A DNA stretch of 64,000 bases from Treponema sp. UBA4307 (lineage in GTDB: Bacteria > Spirochaetota > Spirochaetia > Treponematales > Treponemataceae): the NCBI GenBank assembly GCA_002394685.1, contig DGUP01000053.1:1-64000 (forward strand). The letters run 5' to 3'. Positions 1-8,078 of the stretch are shown one piece after another. Under the pieces are notes generated by a model that saw only the letters and a list, made by a program, of their open reading frames with translations, had not been told where the DNA came from and did not search any database. A program made the position numbers and the translations under genes. Positions within the stretch are counted from its first letter, which is position 1. Every line of letters starts with the position of its first letter.

Positions 1-693
1 AAAATTGACAGAATTGAAATGTATCAGGAAAAGGAAGTTTCAATCGATTACAGGAAAAAGGCCATCAGGATGGACGTTTATGCCCGGGGAAAAGACAGAG
101 CTTTTGATCTTGAGATTCAGGCCTGTGATACAGGGGAGCTGCCGGAAAGAGCCCGCTACTATCAGGGGGTAATGGATGTTGAACAGTTAAATGCCGGGCA
201 GGATTTTAAGAGTCTTAACAGCAGTTATGTAATTTTCATCTGCATTCCGGACATCTTTAAGAAAGGCCTGGGCAAGTACACATTTGAAAATCTTTGTCTG
301 GAAAACCCTGCAATCAAGTTGAATGACCGGGCCTACAAATACTTTTTTATTGCCAGAAACTATGATAAACTGTTGAACGAACAGCAGAAGGCTTTTATGA
401 AATGTATGCTCAGTAATGAAAGCTCAAGTACGTTTACGGAAAAGATCATCCGCATGGTGAAAAATGCAAAGCTCAACACTCAGTGGAGGAATAGTTTTAT
501 GGAATTCGAAAGACAACTGGCCTATTCATTCCGTGAAGGCAAAGCCGAAGGAAGAGACGAAAAAGCGGTAGAAGATTCTATAGAATTATTAAAAAAAGGA
601 ATTTCTCCGGAAATTATTGCCGAATGCGTAAAACTTCCACTGGAGAAAGTTCTGGAACTGGAAAAAGGGATAAAAAAGAAAGAGCTCTGTTAA
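1..693 (+). CDS. Rpn family recombination-promoting nuclease / PD-(D/E)XK transposase-like protein (5' end outside window)
   Basis: The reading frame is open from base 1, so the N-terminus lies upstream of the window; the ATG at 19 is probably internal. The visible part has the core of the PD-(D/E)XK nuclease fold of the Rpn/transposase_31 group: the metal-binding Asp in R-M-D-V-Y and the E-I-Q motif (F-D-L-E-I-Q) about 15 residues later, then R-A-R-Y-Y-Q. The C-terminus has the usual charged G-K-A-E-G linker and a predicted helical tail. Rpn proteins are DNA endonucleases that stimulate recA-independent recombination; this role is inferred from the family. A truncated second copy follows directly in the same frame. 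Confidence 0.8.
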   Translation, partial: KIDRIEMYQEKEVSIDYRKKAIRMDVYARGKDRAFDLEIQACDTGELPERARYYQGVMDVEQLNAGQDFKSLNSSYVIFICIPDIFKKGLGKYTFENLCLENPAIKLNDRAYKYFFIARNYDKLLNEQQKAFMKCMLSNESSSTFTEKIIRMVKNAKLNTQWRNSFMEFERQLAYSFREGKAEGRDEKAVEDSIELLKKGISPEIIAECVKLPLEKVLELEKGIKKKELC

Positions 694-1092
694 AAATATT
701 TCGCCAGAAACTATGATAAACTGTTGAACGAACAGCAGAAGGCTTTCATGAAATGCATGCTTAGTAATGAAAGCTCAAGTACGTTTACGGAAAAGATCAT
801 CCGCATGGTGAAAAATGCAAAGCTCAACACTCAGTGGAGGAATAGTTTTATGGAATTCGAAAGACAACTGGCCTATTCATTCCGTGAAGGCAAGGCAGAG
901 GGAAAAGCCGAAGGAATCGCATTGGGTAAAGCAGAGGGAATTGCAGAAGGAATAGATAAAAAAGCTGTAGAAGCCTCTGTGGAACTCCTAAAGAAGGGGA
1001 TTGCTCCTGAAATAATTGCTGAATGTGTAAAACTTCCACTGGAAAGGGTTCTGGAACTGGAGAAAGGGGTAAAAAAGGAAGAGACTGTATAA
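694..1092 (+). pseudogene. Truncated tandem copy of the Rpn-like gene (C-terminal part only)
   Basis: Bases 703-893 repeat 352-542 almost exactly, with only a few substitutions, and the homology continues more loosely to the stop codon. The copy starts directly after the TAA of the upstream gene and in the same frame, but lacks the nuclease core with the Asp and E-x-Q residues. It differs by an expansion of the G-K-A-E-G linker (several G-K-A-E-G / G-I-A-E-G units around 890-955), a common slippage-prone stretch in this family. An internal TTG at 724 could start a 122-residue protein, but without the catalytic half it is best read as a remnant from unequal duplication followed by internal deletion. 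Confidence 0.7.
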
Positions 1093-1104
1093 TCTTTATA
1101 CAAG

Positions 1105-1133
1105 TGGCCATTTCAAAAAAAAATCAATATACT
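1105..1133 (+). promoter_or_regulatory. Candidate sigma-70 promoter for the oligopeptidase gene, giving a leaderless start
   Basis: A weak -35 (TGGCCA, 1105-1110), a 17-base spacer and a good -10 (TATACT, 1128-1133) end six bases before the ATG at 1140. The gene has no Shine-Dalgarno sequence, so the transcript may begin at the start codon. Read by eye only. Confidence 0.4.
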
Positions 1134-1139
1134 GAATTT

Positions 1140-3008
1140 ATGACAGAAAACAATATTATTCCTCGCTGGAACCTTGATTCCATTTACAAAGAGTTATCAT
1201 CACCTGAATATAAGGCTGACCTGGATGTGCTTAAGTCACTGATTAAAAAGCTGGACGTTGAACTTACTGACTGCGGCGACGACAAAATGACTGGGGAAAG
1301 CTTTAATGCTTTTCTTAATTCATTTTTAGAAGATTATAATCAGCTGCTTTCTCTTTCAAAAACAATTGGCGCATATTCTTATATCATTTATTCAACGGAT
1401 ACAACAAATCCGGAATATATGAACAATCTGAATCTTATAGATAAGATCACCACAGATGAGGAGCAGCTTGCAATAAAACTTTCTGCTGTACTGGCCGCAA
1501 ACTCAGAAAATCTTCCGGAGTTTTACAAGGAAAATCCTGACAAAAAAGAGTATGAATTTGTGCTCAAGGAAATAATTGAAGACAAACTTCACCGTATGTC
1601 TGCTTCAGAAGAGGAACTTGCTTCGCAAATGAGCCATACTGGGGCAAATGCATGGAGCCTTCTGCAGGAACAGCTTATATCAAATCTTCATGATGAAAAA
1701 GGAAAAACTTTCAACGAACTTCGTAATGATGCAAATGACAGCAATCCTGCTTTAAGAAAGGCTTCCTGGGAAAAAGAAAAGCAACTCCTGTCTGATAACA
1801 GAATTGCTTTTGCAGCAGCCCTTAATAATCTTAAGGGAGAAACAGTAACCTTAAATAAAAAAAGAGACTGGGCTTCTGCAATAGACCGTTCCCTTTCTTC
1901 TGCAAGATTAAGTAAAGAGACACTGAATGCCCTTATTTCTTCCATAGAAGAGTCTCTCCCTGTTTGGCGGGAGTATTTTCAGGCTAAGGCTAAACTTTTA
2001 CGTAAAGCGTGTGCTACAGTCAGTCAGAGTGCAGGTACAGAAGCAGATCCTGGAATTGCCTTTTATGATTTGTTTGCTCCTGTTGAGAATCCAGAAAAAT
2101 CTGCGGGCCAGAATCAGAAAAATGAAGATTCTGTGATTTCCCGTAAGTGGACTTTTGAAGAAGCCAGGGAATATGTTTTAAAAGAGTATTATTCCTTCAG
2201 TAAAGATATGGGGGATTTTGCTGCGGCTGCATACGAAAAAGGCTGGATTGATGCTGAAGTCAGACCTGGAAAAGTTGGAGGCGCCTATGATGAAGATTTT
2301 CCTAAGGGACATCAGAGCCGTATTTTAACAAACTTTACAGGAACTTTTTCTGACATTATAACCCTTGCTCATGAACTGGGGCATGCATATCACTTCAGCT
2401 GCATGAAGAATAAGCCTGCTGCCTTTTTCGATTATCCAATGACGCTTGCTGAGAGTGCTTCCACTTTTGCAGAAACGATTGTAAAGCAGGATATGCTTAA
2501 ACAGAGCAGTGGTTTTGACCGCATAAAGATTCTGGACCTGGATTTAACTGATGCAGCCCAGGTTTTAGTTGATATTCTCTGCCGTTTTTATTTTGAAAGG
2601 GCTGTTTTTGAAGAAAAAGAGAAGGGGCTTGAACTTAATGCTGATGATTTCTGCAGGCTTATGGCAGAAGCTCAGGAAAAAAGTTACGGCGGTGGATTAA
2701 ATTCTGAGCGTCACGAATATATGTGGGCAGTTAAGAGCCATTATTACATTACAGATCTGGATTTTTACAACTTTCCATATGCTTTCGGTCAACTTTTTGC
2801 TTCCGGACTGTATGCCCGAAGCCTTAGCGAAGGCCCTGAATTTGCAAAAACCTATGCTGAAATTTTAAGCAATACTGGTTCAATGAGTTGCGAAGATTTG
2901 TGCAAAAAAGCCGGTTTTGATATTTCAGATGCTGAATTCTGGAGAAATTCTATACAAATGTATAGAAAAGAAGTGGAAGAATACTGTGAATTCGTAAAAA
3001 AAATTTGA
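1140..3008 (+). CDS. M3 family oligoendopeptidase (PepF-like)
   Basis: Predicted cytoplasmic zinc metallopeptidase that trims short peptides. The H-E-L-G-H zinc-binding motif lies at about residues 411-415 (encoded at 2370-2384), within the characteristic G-T-F-S-D...L-A-H-E-L-G-H-A-Y-H context; a downstream Glu (L-A-E-S-A-S-T-F-A-E) fits the third zinc ligand. The length of 622 residues is normal for PepF/M3B. The reading frame is open back to 1023, but the ATG at 1140 is chosen because upstream codons overlap the Rpn remnant and the protein then begins like PepF, M-T-E-N-N-I-I-P-R-W-N-L. There is no Shine-Dalgarno before it. Confidence 0.9.
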   Translation: MTENNIIPRWNLDSIYKELSSPEYKADLDVLKSLIKKLDVELTDCGDDKMTGESFNAFLNSFLEDYNQLLSLSKTIGAYSYIIYSTDTTNPEYMNNLNLIDKITTDEEQLAIKLSAVLAANSENLPEFYKENPDKKEYEFVLKEIIEDKLHRMSASEEELASQMSHTGANAWSLLQEQLISNLHDEKGKTFNELRNDANDSNPALRKASWEKEKQLLSDNRIAFAAALNNLKGETVTLNKKRDWASAIDRSLSSARLSKETLNALISSIEESLPVWREYFQAKAKLLRKACATVSQSAGTEADPGIAFYDLFAPVENPEKSAGQNQKNEDSVISRKWTFEEAREYVLKEYYSFSKDMGDFAAAAYEKGWIDAEVRPGKVGGAYDEDFPKGHQSRILTNFTGTFSDIITLAHELGHAYHFSCMKNKPAAFFDYPMTLAESASTFAETIVKQDMLKQSSGFDRIKILDLDLTDAAQVLVDILCRFYFERAVFEEKEKGLELNADDFCRLMAEAQEKSYGGGLNSERHEYMWAVKSHYYITDLDFYNFPYAFGQLFASGLYARSLSEGPEFAKTYAEILSNTGSMSCEDLCKKAGFDISDAEFWRNSIQMYRKEVEEYCEFVKKI

Positions 3009-3026
3009 ATTTTTGATTGAATTTGC

Positions 3027-3053
3027 TAAAGTCAAAATGCCTGTCTCCGACAA
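3027..3053 (+). promoter_or_regulatory. Sigma-28 (FliA-type) promoter of the flagellin gene
   Basis: TAAA at 3027-3030, a spacer of exactly 15 bases, then TCCGACAA at 3046-3053, matching the flagellar sigma-28 consensus TAAA-N15-GCCGATAA at all four -35 bases and six of eight -10 bases. It lies 84 bases upstream of the flagellin ATG, leaving a leader of roughly 75 bases. Confidence 0.8.
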
Positions 3054-3136
3054 GTAAAGTATAGGGTGGTACGCCCAGGGCGGCAAACAGAACGAATGTT
3101 TGCTTGAGACTCGTAAAATACTTAAGGAGATACATT

Positions 3137-3997
3137 ATGGTTATCAATCACAACATGAGTGCAATGTTTGCACAGCGTTCAGAGGGCATTACAGAACTTA
3201 GCAACCAGAAGAACATGGAAAAGCTTTCATCAGGTATGAAGATTAACCGTGCCGGTGATGATGCTTCAGGATTGGCAGTTTCTGAAAAAATGCGCAGCCA
3301 GATTCGTGGTTTACATCAGGCTTCAACAAATGCAAAGAATGGTATTTCTTTCATTCAGACAACAGAAGGATATCTGCAGGAAACAGAAGATATCATCCAG
3401 CGTATTCGTGAACTGGCAGTTCAGTCTTCCAACGGTATCTACACAGATGAAGATCGTATGCAGATTCAGGTTGAAGTTTCTTCACTTATTGCAGAAGTTG
3501 ACCGCATTGCTTCTTGTGCACAGTTCAACGGTATGAACATGCTTACAGGCCGCTTTGCTCGTCCTACAGGTGAAAACAATCCAACTGCTTCTATGTGGCT
3601 CCACATTGGTGCTAACATGGACCAGCGTACACAGGTATTCATTGGTACAATGAGTGCTATGGCTCTGGGCTTACGCAATGTTGGAAACGAAGAAATTATG
3701 ACTCTGGAAACTCCAGATGAAGCTAACCGTGCTATTGGTACACTTGATGAAGCTATCAAGAAGATCAACAAGCAGCGTGCTGACCTTGGTGCTTACCAGA
3801 ACCGTCTTGAAAAGACTGTTGAAGGTCTTGATATTGGTGCAGAAAACCTCCAGGCTTCTGAATCACGTATCCGCGATACTGATATGGCAGCTGAAATGGT
3901 AGACTTCACAAAGAACCAGGTTCTGTCTCAGGCTGGAACTGCAATGATTGCTCAGGCAAATCAGTCTTCACAGAACGTTCTTTCACTCCTCCAGTAG
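3137..3997 (+). CDS. flaB: Flagellin, FlaB-type periplasmic flagellar core protein
   Basis: Structural core subunit of the spirochaete periplasmic flagellar filament. The protein is 286 residues, the length typical of treponemal FlaB proteins. It starts M-V-I-N-H-N-M-S-A-M-F-A-Q-R and has the conserved N-terminal D0/D1 helix (S-S-G-M-K-I-N-R-A-G-D-D-A-S-G-L) and C-terminal helix (M-A-A-E-M-V-D-F-T-K-N-Q-V-L). The middle variable domain is short, as expected for filaments enclosed in the periplasm. Start at 3137 is supported by AAGGAG at 3124-3129; the longer frame from 3104 has no such site. It is a single-gene unit with its own sigma-28 promoter and a strong terminator just behind it. Which flaB paralog (1, 2 or 3) cannot be told. 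Confidence 0.96.
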   Translation: MVINHNMSAMFAQRSEGITELSNQKNMEKLSSGMKINRAGDDASGLAVSEKMRSQIRGLHQASTNAKNGISFIQTTEGYLQETEDIIQRIRELAVQSSNGIYTDEDRMQIQVEVSSLIAEVDRIASCAQFNGMNMLTGRFARPTGENNPTASMWLHIGANMDQRTQVFIGTMSAMALGLRNVGNEEIMTLETPDEANRAIGTLDEAIKKINKQRADLGAYQNRLEKTVEGLDIGAENLQASESRIRDTDMAAEMVDFTKNQVLSQAGTAMIAQANQSSQNVLSLLQ

Positions 3998-4032
3998 TAG
4001 TGATTCAGCAGCGTAAAGCTGCATAACATACA

Positions 4033-4062
4033 GGCATCTGCTTTGGCAGGTGCCTTTTTTTT
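4033..4062 (+). terminator. Rho-independent terminator after flaB
   Basis: Nine-base stem (GGCATCTGC / GCAGGTGCC with one G-U pair), loop TTTG, followed by eight T residues. Confidence 0.9.
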
Positions 4063-4063
4063 G

Positions 4064-4195
4064 AGTTAGGGATTGGAGCACCGCCTGTGGCGTTCCGGAG
4101 TGAATGAAATGAACGGAGGAATGGAGGTTGCAATGCAACCGGAAGTGCGCAAAGCCCGACCCCACGGCTGAGTGGGGGAACTCCCTCTCCTAAGG
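4064..4195. repeat. GC-rich structured intergenic element
   Basis: This stretch between the flaB terminator and gpmA is more GC-rich than its surroundings and carries two hairpins: GGTTGCAATGCAACC at 4126-4140 and CCCCAC-GGCTGA-GTGGGG at 4160-4177. Its left edge (TTAGGGATTGGAGC) is nearly repeated at 39639-39652 (TTAGCGATTGGAGC) next to degraded genes, so it may be a member of a dispersed repeat family. No open reading frame is convincing. Confidence 0.45.
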
Positions 4196-4273
4196 ATTGA
4201 AAAAATCTGTATTGTCAGTTATAAATAATGGCATAAAGTCTGGATACTTTTATCTTCATTTACGAGGTTATAT

Positions 4274-5020
4274 ATGACAAAGTTAGTTTTAGTTCGTCAC
4301 GGTGAAAGTGAATGGAACAAATTGAACCTTTTTACAGGTTGGACAGATGTTGAACTTAGCGATAAGGGTCGCGAAGAAGCAAAGAATGCAGGTAAGCTGC
4401 TCAAGGAAGAAGGTTATGACTTCGATGTTTGTTACACATCTTACCTTAAGCGTGCAATTCACACATTGAATGGTATTCTTGATGAAATGGACCGCAACTG
4501 GCTGCCTGTTATTAAGACATGGAAGCTTAACGAACGCCACTATGGTGACCTCCAGGGCAAAAACAAGTCTGAAGCTGCTGAAAAGTTTGGTGAAGATCAG
4601 GTTAAGATCTGGCGCCGTTCATTCGATGTAAAGCCTCCTGTACTTGCTGATGATGATGATCGTTCTGCAAAGAAGCAGGCTATGTACCGCGATGTTGACC
4701 AGTCATTCCTTCCACAGAATGAATCTCTTGAAACAACAATTGCCCGCGTAGTTCCATACTTCCTTGAAGAAATTAAGCCTGCAATGAAGGCTGGCAAGCG
4801 TGTTATTATTGCTGCACACGGTAACTCACTCCGTGCTCTCGTATACTACCTGGACAAGATGACTCCAGAGCAGATTCTTGGTGTTAATATTCCAACTGCA
4901 ACACCTCTGGTATACGAATTTGATGACGACTTCAATGTTGTTAAGCACTACTACCTTGGTGACCAGGAAGCTATTGCTGCAAAACAGGCTGCTGTAGCAA
5001 ATCAGGGAAAAGCAAAATAA
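4274..5020 (+). CDS. gpmA: 2,3-bisphosphoglycerate-dependent phosphoglycerate mutase
   Basis: Glycolytic and gluconeogenic enzyme that interconverts 3-phosphoglycerate and 2-phosphoglycerate through a phosphohistidine. The catalytic R-H-G-E-S-E-W-N motif is at residues 8-15 (His9 is the phosphorylated residue), followed by F-T-G-W-T-D-V and, near the middle, E-R-H-Y-G-D-L-Q-G; the second catalytic His is in A-A-H-G-N-S-L-R. The 248-residue length is the usual dPGM length. GAGG about 8 bases before the ATG supports the start. It appears monocistronic. Confidence 0.97.
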   Translation: MTKLVLVRHGESEWNKLNLFTGWTDVELSDKGREEAKNAGKLLKEEGYDFDVCYTSYLKRAIHTLNGILDEMDRNWLPVIKTWKLNERHYGDLQGKNKSEAAEKFGEDQVKIWRRSFDVKPPVLADDDDRSAKKQAMYRDVDQSFLPQNESLETTIARVVPYFLEEIKPAMKAGKRVIIAAHGNSLRALVYYLDKMTPEQILGVNIPTATPLVYEFDDDFNVVKHYYLGDQEAIAAKQAAVANQGKAK

Positions 5021-5102
5021 TTTAGGTGTAAAATCCCTCTGATACTTCACAGTTTTAAGGAATTTTGCTAAACTTTGTAAAATTTTTTATTGAGGTATCA
5101 GT

Positions 5103-5234
5103 ATGAGACTTGCACAGCGCTTTAGACCATATACGGTTAACAAGACAAAGAGAGCAAACCTTCAGAAGAGAGACAAGAGAGTACGTGCTAACCACGAACT
5201 GCTCAAGGCACTCGCTGAATCTGCTTCAAAATAA
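5103..5234 (+). CDS. Small highly basic protein of 43 residues, unknown function
   Basis: The protein starts M-R-L-A-Q-R-F-R-P-Y and has 13 Lys/Arg among 43 residues, with no acidic patch apart from two Glu and one Asp. A clear ribosome-binding site (TTGAGG, 5091-5096) precedes the ATG, and a strong terminator directly follows, so it is a stand-alone transcription unit with signs of high expression. The composition resembles small ribosomal or nucleic-acid-binding proteins, but it does not match S21 or L34 as known to me, and no function is assigned. Confidence 0.75.
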   Translation: MRLAQRFRPYTVNKTKRANLQKRDKRVRANHELLKALAESASK

Positions 5235-5251
5235 TAGCACTGCTATTAGAC

Positions 5252-5289
5252 GCCCGGTTTCTTTTTTTAGAGGCCGGGCAGTTTTTTTT
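5252..5289 (+). terminator. Rho-independent terminator after the 43-residue basic gene
   Basis: Eleven-base stem (5252-5262 with 5269-5279, GCCCGG core plus two G-U pairs), loop of six T, then an eight-T tract at 5282-5289. Confidence 0.88.
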
Positions 5290-5333
5290 GGAAGTTTTGT
5301 CGTTTTTTGCACTTTTGATTCATATAAATAAGT

Positions 5334-5576
5334 ATGAACAGAAATGAAACGATAATTGATGTAGAGGAAACCTCTGTAAACTTGAAGAAAATAAGGCTGG
5401 ACAGGGGACTGAAAGTTGGAGATGTACAGGATTTTTTTGGTATGGAAAATCCTCAGACAATTTATTACTGGGAGAGCCGGAAACATAAAACTTTACCGAC
5501 TCTGGATCACCTGATTCTTCTTGCCAGATTGTATGGAACTACCCTGGATGAGCTTGTGATTGTGAAGGATTTATGA
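5334..5576 (+). CDS. XRE-family helix-turn-helix protein, 80 residues
   Basis: Short DNA-binding protein consisting almost only of a Cro/C1-type HTH: V-N-L-K-K-I-R, then the helices around V-G-D-V-Q-D-F-F-G and P-Q-T-I-Y-Y-W-E-S, ending with the family pattern L-P-T-L-D-H-L-I-L-L-A-R-L-Y-G-T-T-L-D-E-L. Such minimal regulators are often of unknown target. ATG at 5334 has no obvious Shine-Dalgarno. A 16-base perfect inverted repeat lies four bases after the stop codon. Confidence 0.85.
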   Translation: MNRNETIIDVEETSVNLKKIRLDRGLKVGDVQDFFGMENPQTIYYWESRKHKTLPTLDHLILLARLYGTTLDELVIVKDL

Positions 5577-5579
5577 GGC

Positions 5580-5632
5580 TTCTGTTTAACAAAGGATTTT
5601 TACTCAGAAAAAAGAACCTTTGTTAAACAGAA
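5580..5632. repeat. Perfect 16-base inverted repeat between convergent genes
   Basis: Arms 5580-5595 and 5617-5632 (TTCTGTTTAACAAAGG and its exact complement) flank a 21-base loop. It sits between the HTH gene (+) and the GH16 gene (-) and may serve as a bidirectional terminator, although neither side has a long T tract. Confidence 0.7.
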
Positions 5633-5655
5633 GGGTTTTGCCTCATTCAAATACC

Positions 5656-6480
5656 TTATTCAAATACCTTTATCCAGTCTACGTACATTTGGGCTGGAAG
5701 AGCTGTCTGGTCTACGCTGCCGGCCCAGCTTCCAAATTCTGCGGTAACTTTCAGATAATTCGCAGTATTTACAATTCCGCCGTAGTTATTAACAGCATCG
5801 CCTTCTACACACCAGTAGGGCTCTTCGTTGTCGTCCAGATAGGCCTTGTAGGAAGATTCGGTCCATTCAAAGGTAATAGTGTGCCATTGACCGTAGAAAG
5901 AATCATCAAGATAGTACTGGCTGGCCTTGCTGCGGTGGTCTTTTCCATATCCGTCCCAGTGAACGGCAGAGTTGATGTAAGGTCCAGGGTTATCAGGGTC
6001 TGAAGGATTACACGGAAGCAGTTCCATAATATCGATTTCGCCTCCGTCTACAGCTCCATTCCCCACTTTGTCGACTGTGGTGGACATGAGCCAGAAAGCG
6101 TACCAGAGCCCCTGTGTCTTATGAGGAACCATAAACCGTATCTGAAAAAGGCCCTTGTTCTGGGAAAATTTTCTGTAAGTTCTCACTGCCCCGCTGAAAA
6201 GTTTGTTTCCGCTTTTTTCAGCCTTAATAACAAGACAGCCGTTTTCAGTAAAGGAGCAGCTGTTTTTCCATACCCCATGAAAATCCTAACGTTTATATTC
6301 AGGGCATCTTTCCCAGCGCCAGCTATTAAAATTGTTAAAATCATCATGGAAAGTCTTATTGTAAACTTTTCCATTAAAAGTGATTTCTTCCGGTTCAAAG
6401 TTCAAATCACAGCTTATAAAGGAAAAAGCAGAAAGAAGAAGGGCTGCAAAAAGAATTTGTAATTTTCGTAAAGTGTTCAT
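5656..6480 (-). pseudogene. GH16 family endo-beta-glucanase (lichenase-like) lipoprotein, interrupted by an in-frame amber codon
   Basis: Read from 6480 downward, the gene begins after AAGGAG with a lipoprotein signal (F-S-F-I-S-C) and reaches C-P-E-Y-K-R, where a TAG stop (complement of 6286-6288) occurs. The same frame then continues without any further stop to 5656: D-F-H-G-V-W...G-N-K-L-F-S-G-A-V-R-T-Y, and the GH16 active-site motif G-E-I-D-I-M-E-L (two catalytic Glu around the Asp). In this family the residue at the stop is commonly Gln (C-P-E-Y-x-R-Q-D), so a single CAG to TAG change explains the break. A separate 176-residue product could start inside at 6186. Predicted substrate, if functional, is mixed-linkage beta-glucan or laminarin. 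Confidence 0.85.
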
Positions 6481-6555
6481 AAAGACTCCTTATCTTCCGG
6501 TTTCGCATGGTCATTCAGAACAAAACCGGAACATGTTTAAGAAAAAACTTTATTC

Positions 6556-6632
6556 TATTACCTCCCTTCCGCGGCTCGGTCACCCTCGGTGCTTTGCACT
6601 GGCCTCCGGCCACCGCTTCAGTCGGGCTCACT
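6556..6632. repeat. GC-rich structured element downstream of the solute-binding-like gene
   Basis: The stretch is markedly GC-rich in an AT-rich setting, with GTGGCC-type and GCAAAGCAC-type segments on the minus strand. On that strand it starts with GTGAGCCCGAC, similar to GTGAGCGCCGAC in the tandem repeats at 38.8-39.1 kb, and shows the same order of small hairpins. It lies directly behind the stop codon of the minus-strand gene, as does the repeat copy at 38.08 kb. It is probably a REP-like intergenic element. Confidence 0.4.
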
Positions 6633-6635
6633 TTT

Positions 6636-7913
6636 TTATTTAACTAAACTTTCTACCTGTTCCTTAATAACATTTGAGAATATTTCCATTTCGTGACTGC
6701 TGCTGAAAGAGTAAGAACTGAGTGGTGCAACAGGAGCTTCACTTGCAGCAACCCAGTACTGGGCATCGCTGGACTGAATGTCCGGAGTAGAGCAGGCTGC
6801 TAAAACCGGAGCAAGACCTGTTCTGCGGGCGAGACTTTCCTGAACGGAAGGCATCATCAAATGATCCAGGGCATCTTGTGCATTTTTACTGGTTGAAAGA
6901 GGTACAAAGCAGATTGTTGGGGAAATCAGGTTAAGTGAAGAAACTCCCTGTTCTGCCGGAAAATAGGAATGACTTTCACCAGTGTATTCCGGAATTGATT
7001 TGTACTGCTCAATAACATTCTGCTTAACTGTACGATGGTCTGAAAGAGTAAGAAAAACAATGCTTGGACTTGCTTTTTCCATAAGGTAGAGAACAGATTC
7101 TTTGTCGTAACTGAGGAATTTCCGGGGAATTAAATCCTTTTTTGTCCAGGAAACATATTTTTTAATTTCTTCAGTAAGATTTTCTCCCGCAAAATAGCTG
7201 AGGCTTTTTTCAAGGTCTTCCTGGGGAGTATTGCTGATTGTTTCTCTTAGGGCCAGGGCTTTCTTATAGTAGTTTTCCTTTCCTTCAATTGTAAGGAGAA
7301 GAATTCCTGTGATGTCTGTTAAAGTTTTTGGATCGCTGGATGCAAAAAGAATAGGTGAAAGGAATTCAGCCTTGCTTTCCATCACAAAATTTTCCAGGGC
7401 AGTCCAGTCTGTAAAATCCGAAGTGGAACTTCCTTTCTGGGGAATATTGATGAGAGCTTCGTAAACATCTGTTAAAAGAGGCATTGCTGACACTTTGCCT
7501 TCCGGAGTCTTTTGAAGAACTGCACTTGTAGCTAGAGTCATTCCTTTTGCAAGTTTTATGTCTGCAGCGACCTTTTCTGCCTTACTGCCTGTAAAAGCTG
7601 CTGCATCTTCTGAACTTTTACCTATATATGTGATGACAGCATCGTATTTTTTTCTGAGTTGTGACTGAAGGGATTTTGAAGTATCCAGACTTGTAAATCT
7701 GTAATTTACAGGCTTTCCCTTCCGGTCTGTAAGTTTCTGAATTTCTGCTGAGATAATGGCAGCCTGGTTGTCAGGAATTCCGTAGAAAACTATATCAGTT
7801 TTTGGACGGATTTTCTCTCTGTTTGCCAGAAGAACAACTCCTGTGACAAAAAGTACAAATACTATTGAAACTATAATAAACAGTTTGCTTGTCAATTTTG
7901 ATTTCTTACTCAT
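6636..7913 (-). CDS. Membrane-anchored extracellular solute-binding-like protein
   Basis: The protein has one N-terminal transmembrane segment (L-F-I-I-V-S-I-V-F-V-L-F-V-T-G-V-V-L-L-A) followed by about 390 exported residues. The exported part resembles a periplasmic binding-protein fold: D-I-V-F-Y-G-I-P-D, later M-P-L-L-T-D-V-Y-E-A-L-I-N and a helical C-terminal half. No transport genes are beside it, so the ligand is unknown. The frame is open to a TTG at 7943, but the ATG at 7913 is preferred: a promoter with a 17-base spacer lies at 7923-7951 and would place the transcript start within a base or two of this ATG. There is no Shine-Dalgarno. Confidence 0.6.
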   Translation of the reverse strand: MSKKSKLTSKLFIIVSIVFVLFVTGVVLLANREKIRPKTDIVFYGIPDNQAAIISAEIQKLTDRKGKPVNYRFTSLDTSKSLQSQLRKKYDAVITYIGKSSEDAAAFTGSKAEKVAADIKLAKGMTLATSAVLQKTPEGKVSAMPLLTDVYEALINIPQKGSSTSDFTDWTALENFVMESKAEFLSPILFASSDPKTLTDITGILLLTIEGKENYYKKALALRETISNTPQEDLEKSLSYFAGENLTEEIKKYVSWTKKDLIPRKFLSYDKESVLYLMEKASPSIVFLTLSDHRTVKQNVIEQYKSIPEYTGESHSYFPAEQGVSSLNLISPTICFVPLSTSKNAQDALDHLMMPSVQESLARRTGLAPVLAACSTPDIQSSDAQYWVAASEAPVAPLSSYSFSSSHEMEIFSNVIKEQVESLVK

Positions 7914-7922
7914 AATACTTGA

Positions 7923-7951
7923 ATTATGGGACTTTTTTTTCAAAGATTCAA
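7923..7951 (-). promoter_or_regulatory. Candidate promoter of the solute-binding-like gene (near-leaderless)
   Basis: On the minus strand: TTGAAT (complement of 7946-7951), 17-base spacer, CATAAT (complement of 7923-7928), then nine bases to the ATG at 7913. Confidence 0.5.
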
Positions 7952-8078
7952 TGTATACTTACGGGGCAGCAGGACTTAAAAGTTAAAGTCTCCTGTTCAG
8001 CTGAATCAGTAAATGTATTTTCTTTTTTTTATTATTAATGTAATATTTTTTAGTGAATACAAATACGAGGTTTTTTTT

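Noticed and set aside
5103..5234. 43-residue gene as ribosomal protein S21 or L34
   Set aside because: It is basic and short, but its sequence does not show the S21 or L34 motifs I know.
7944..8078. glmS ribozyme/riboswitch upstream of glmS
   Set aside because: The leader is short and AT-rich and shows no glmS ribozyme core.
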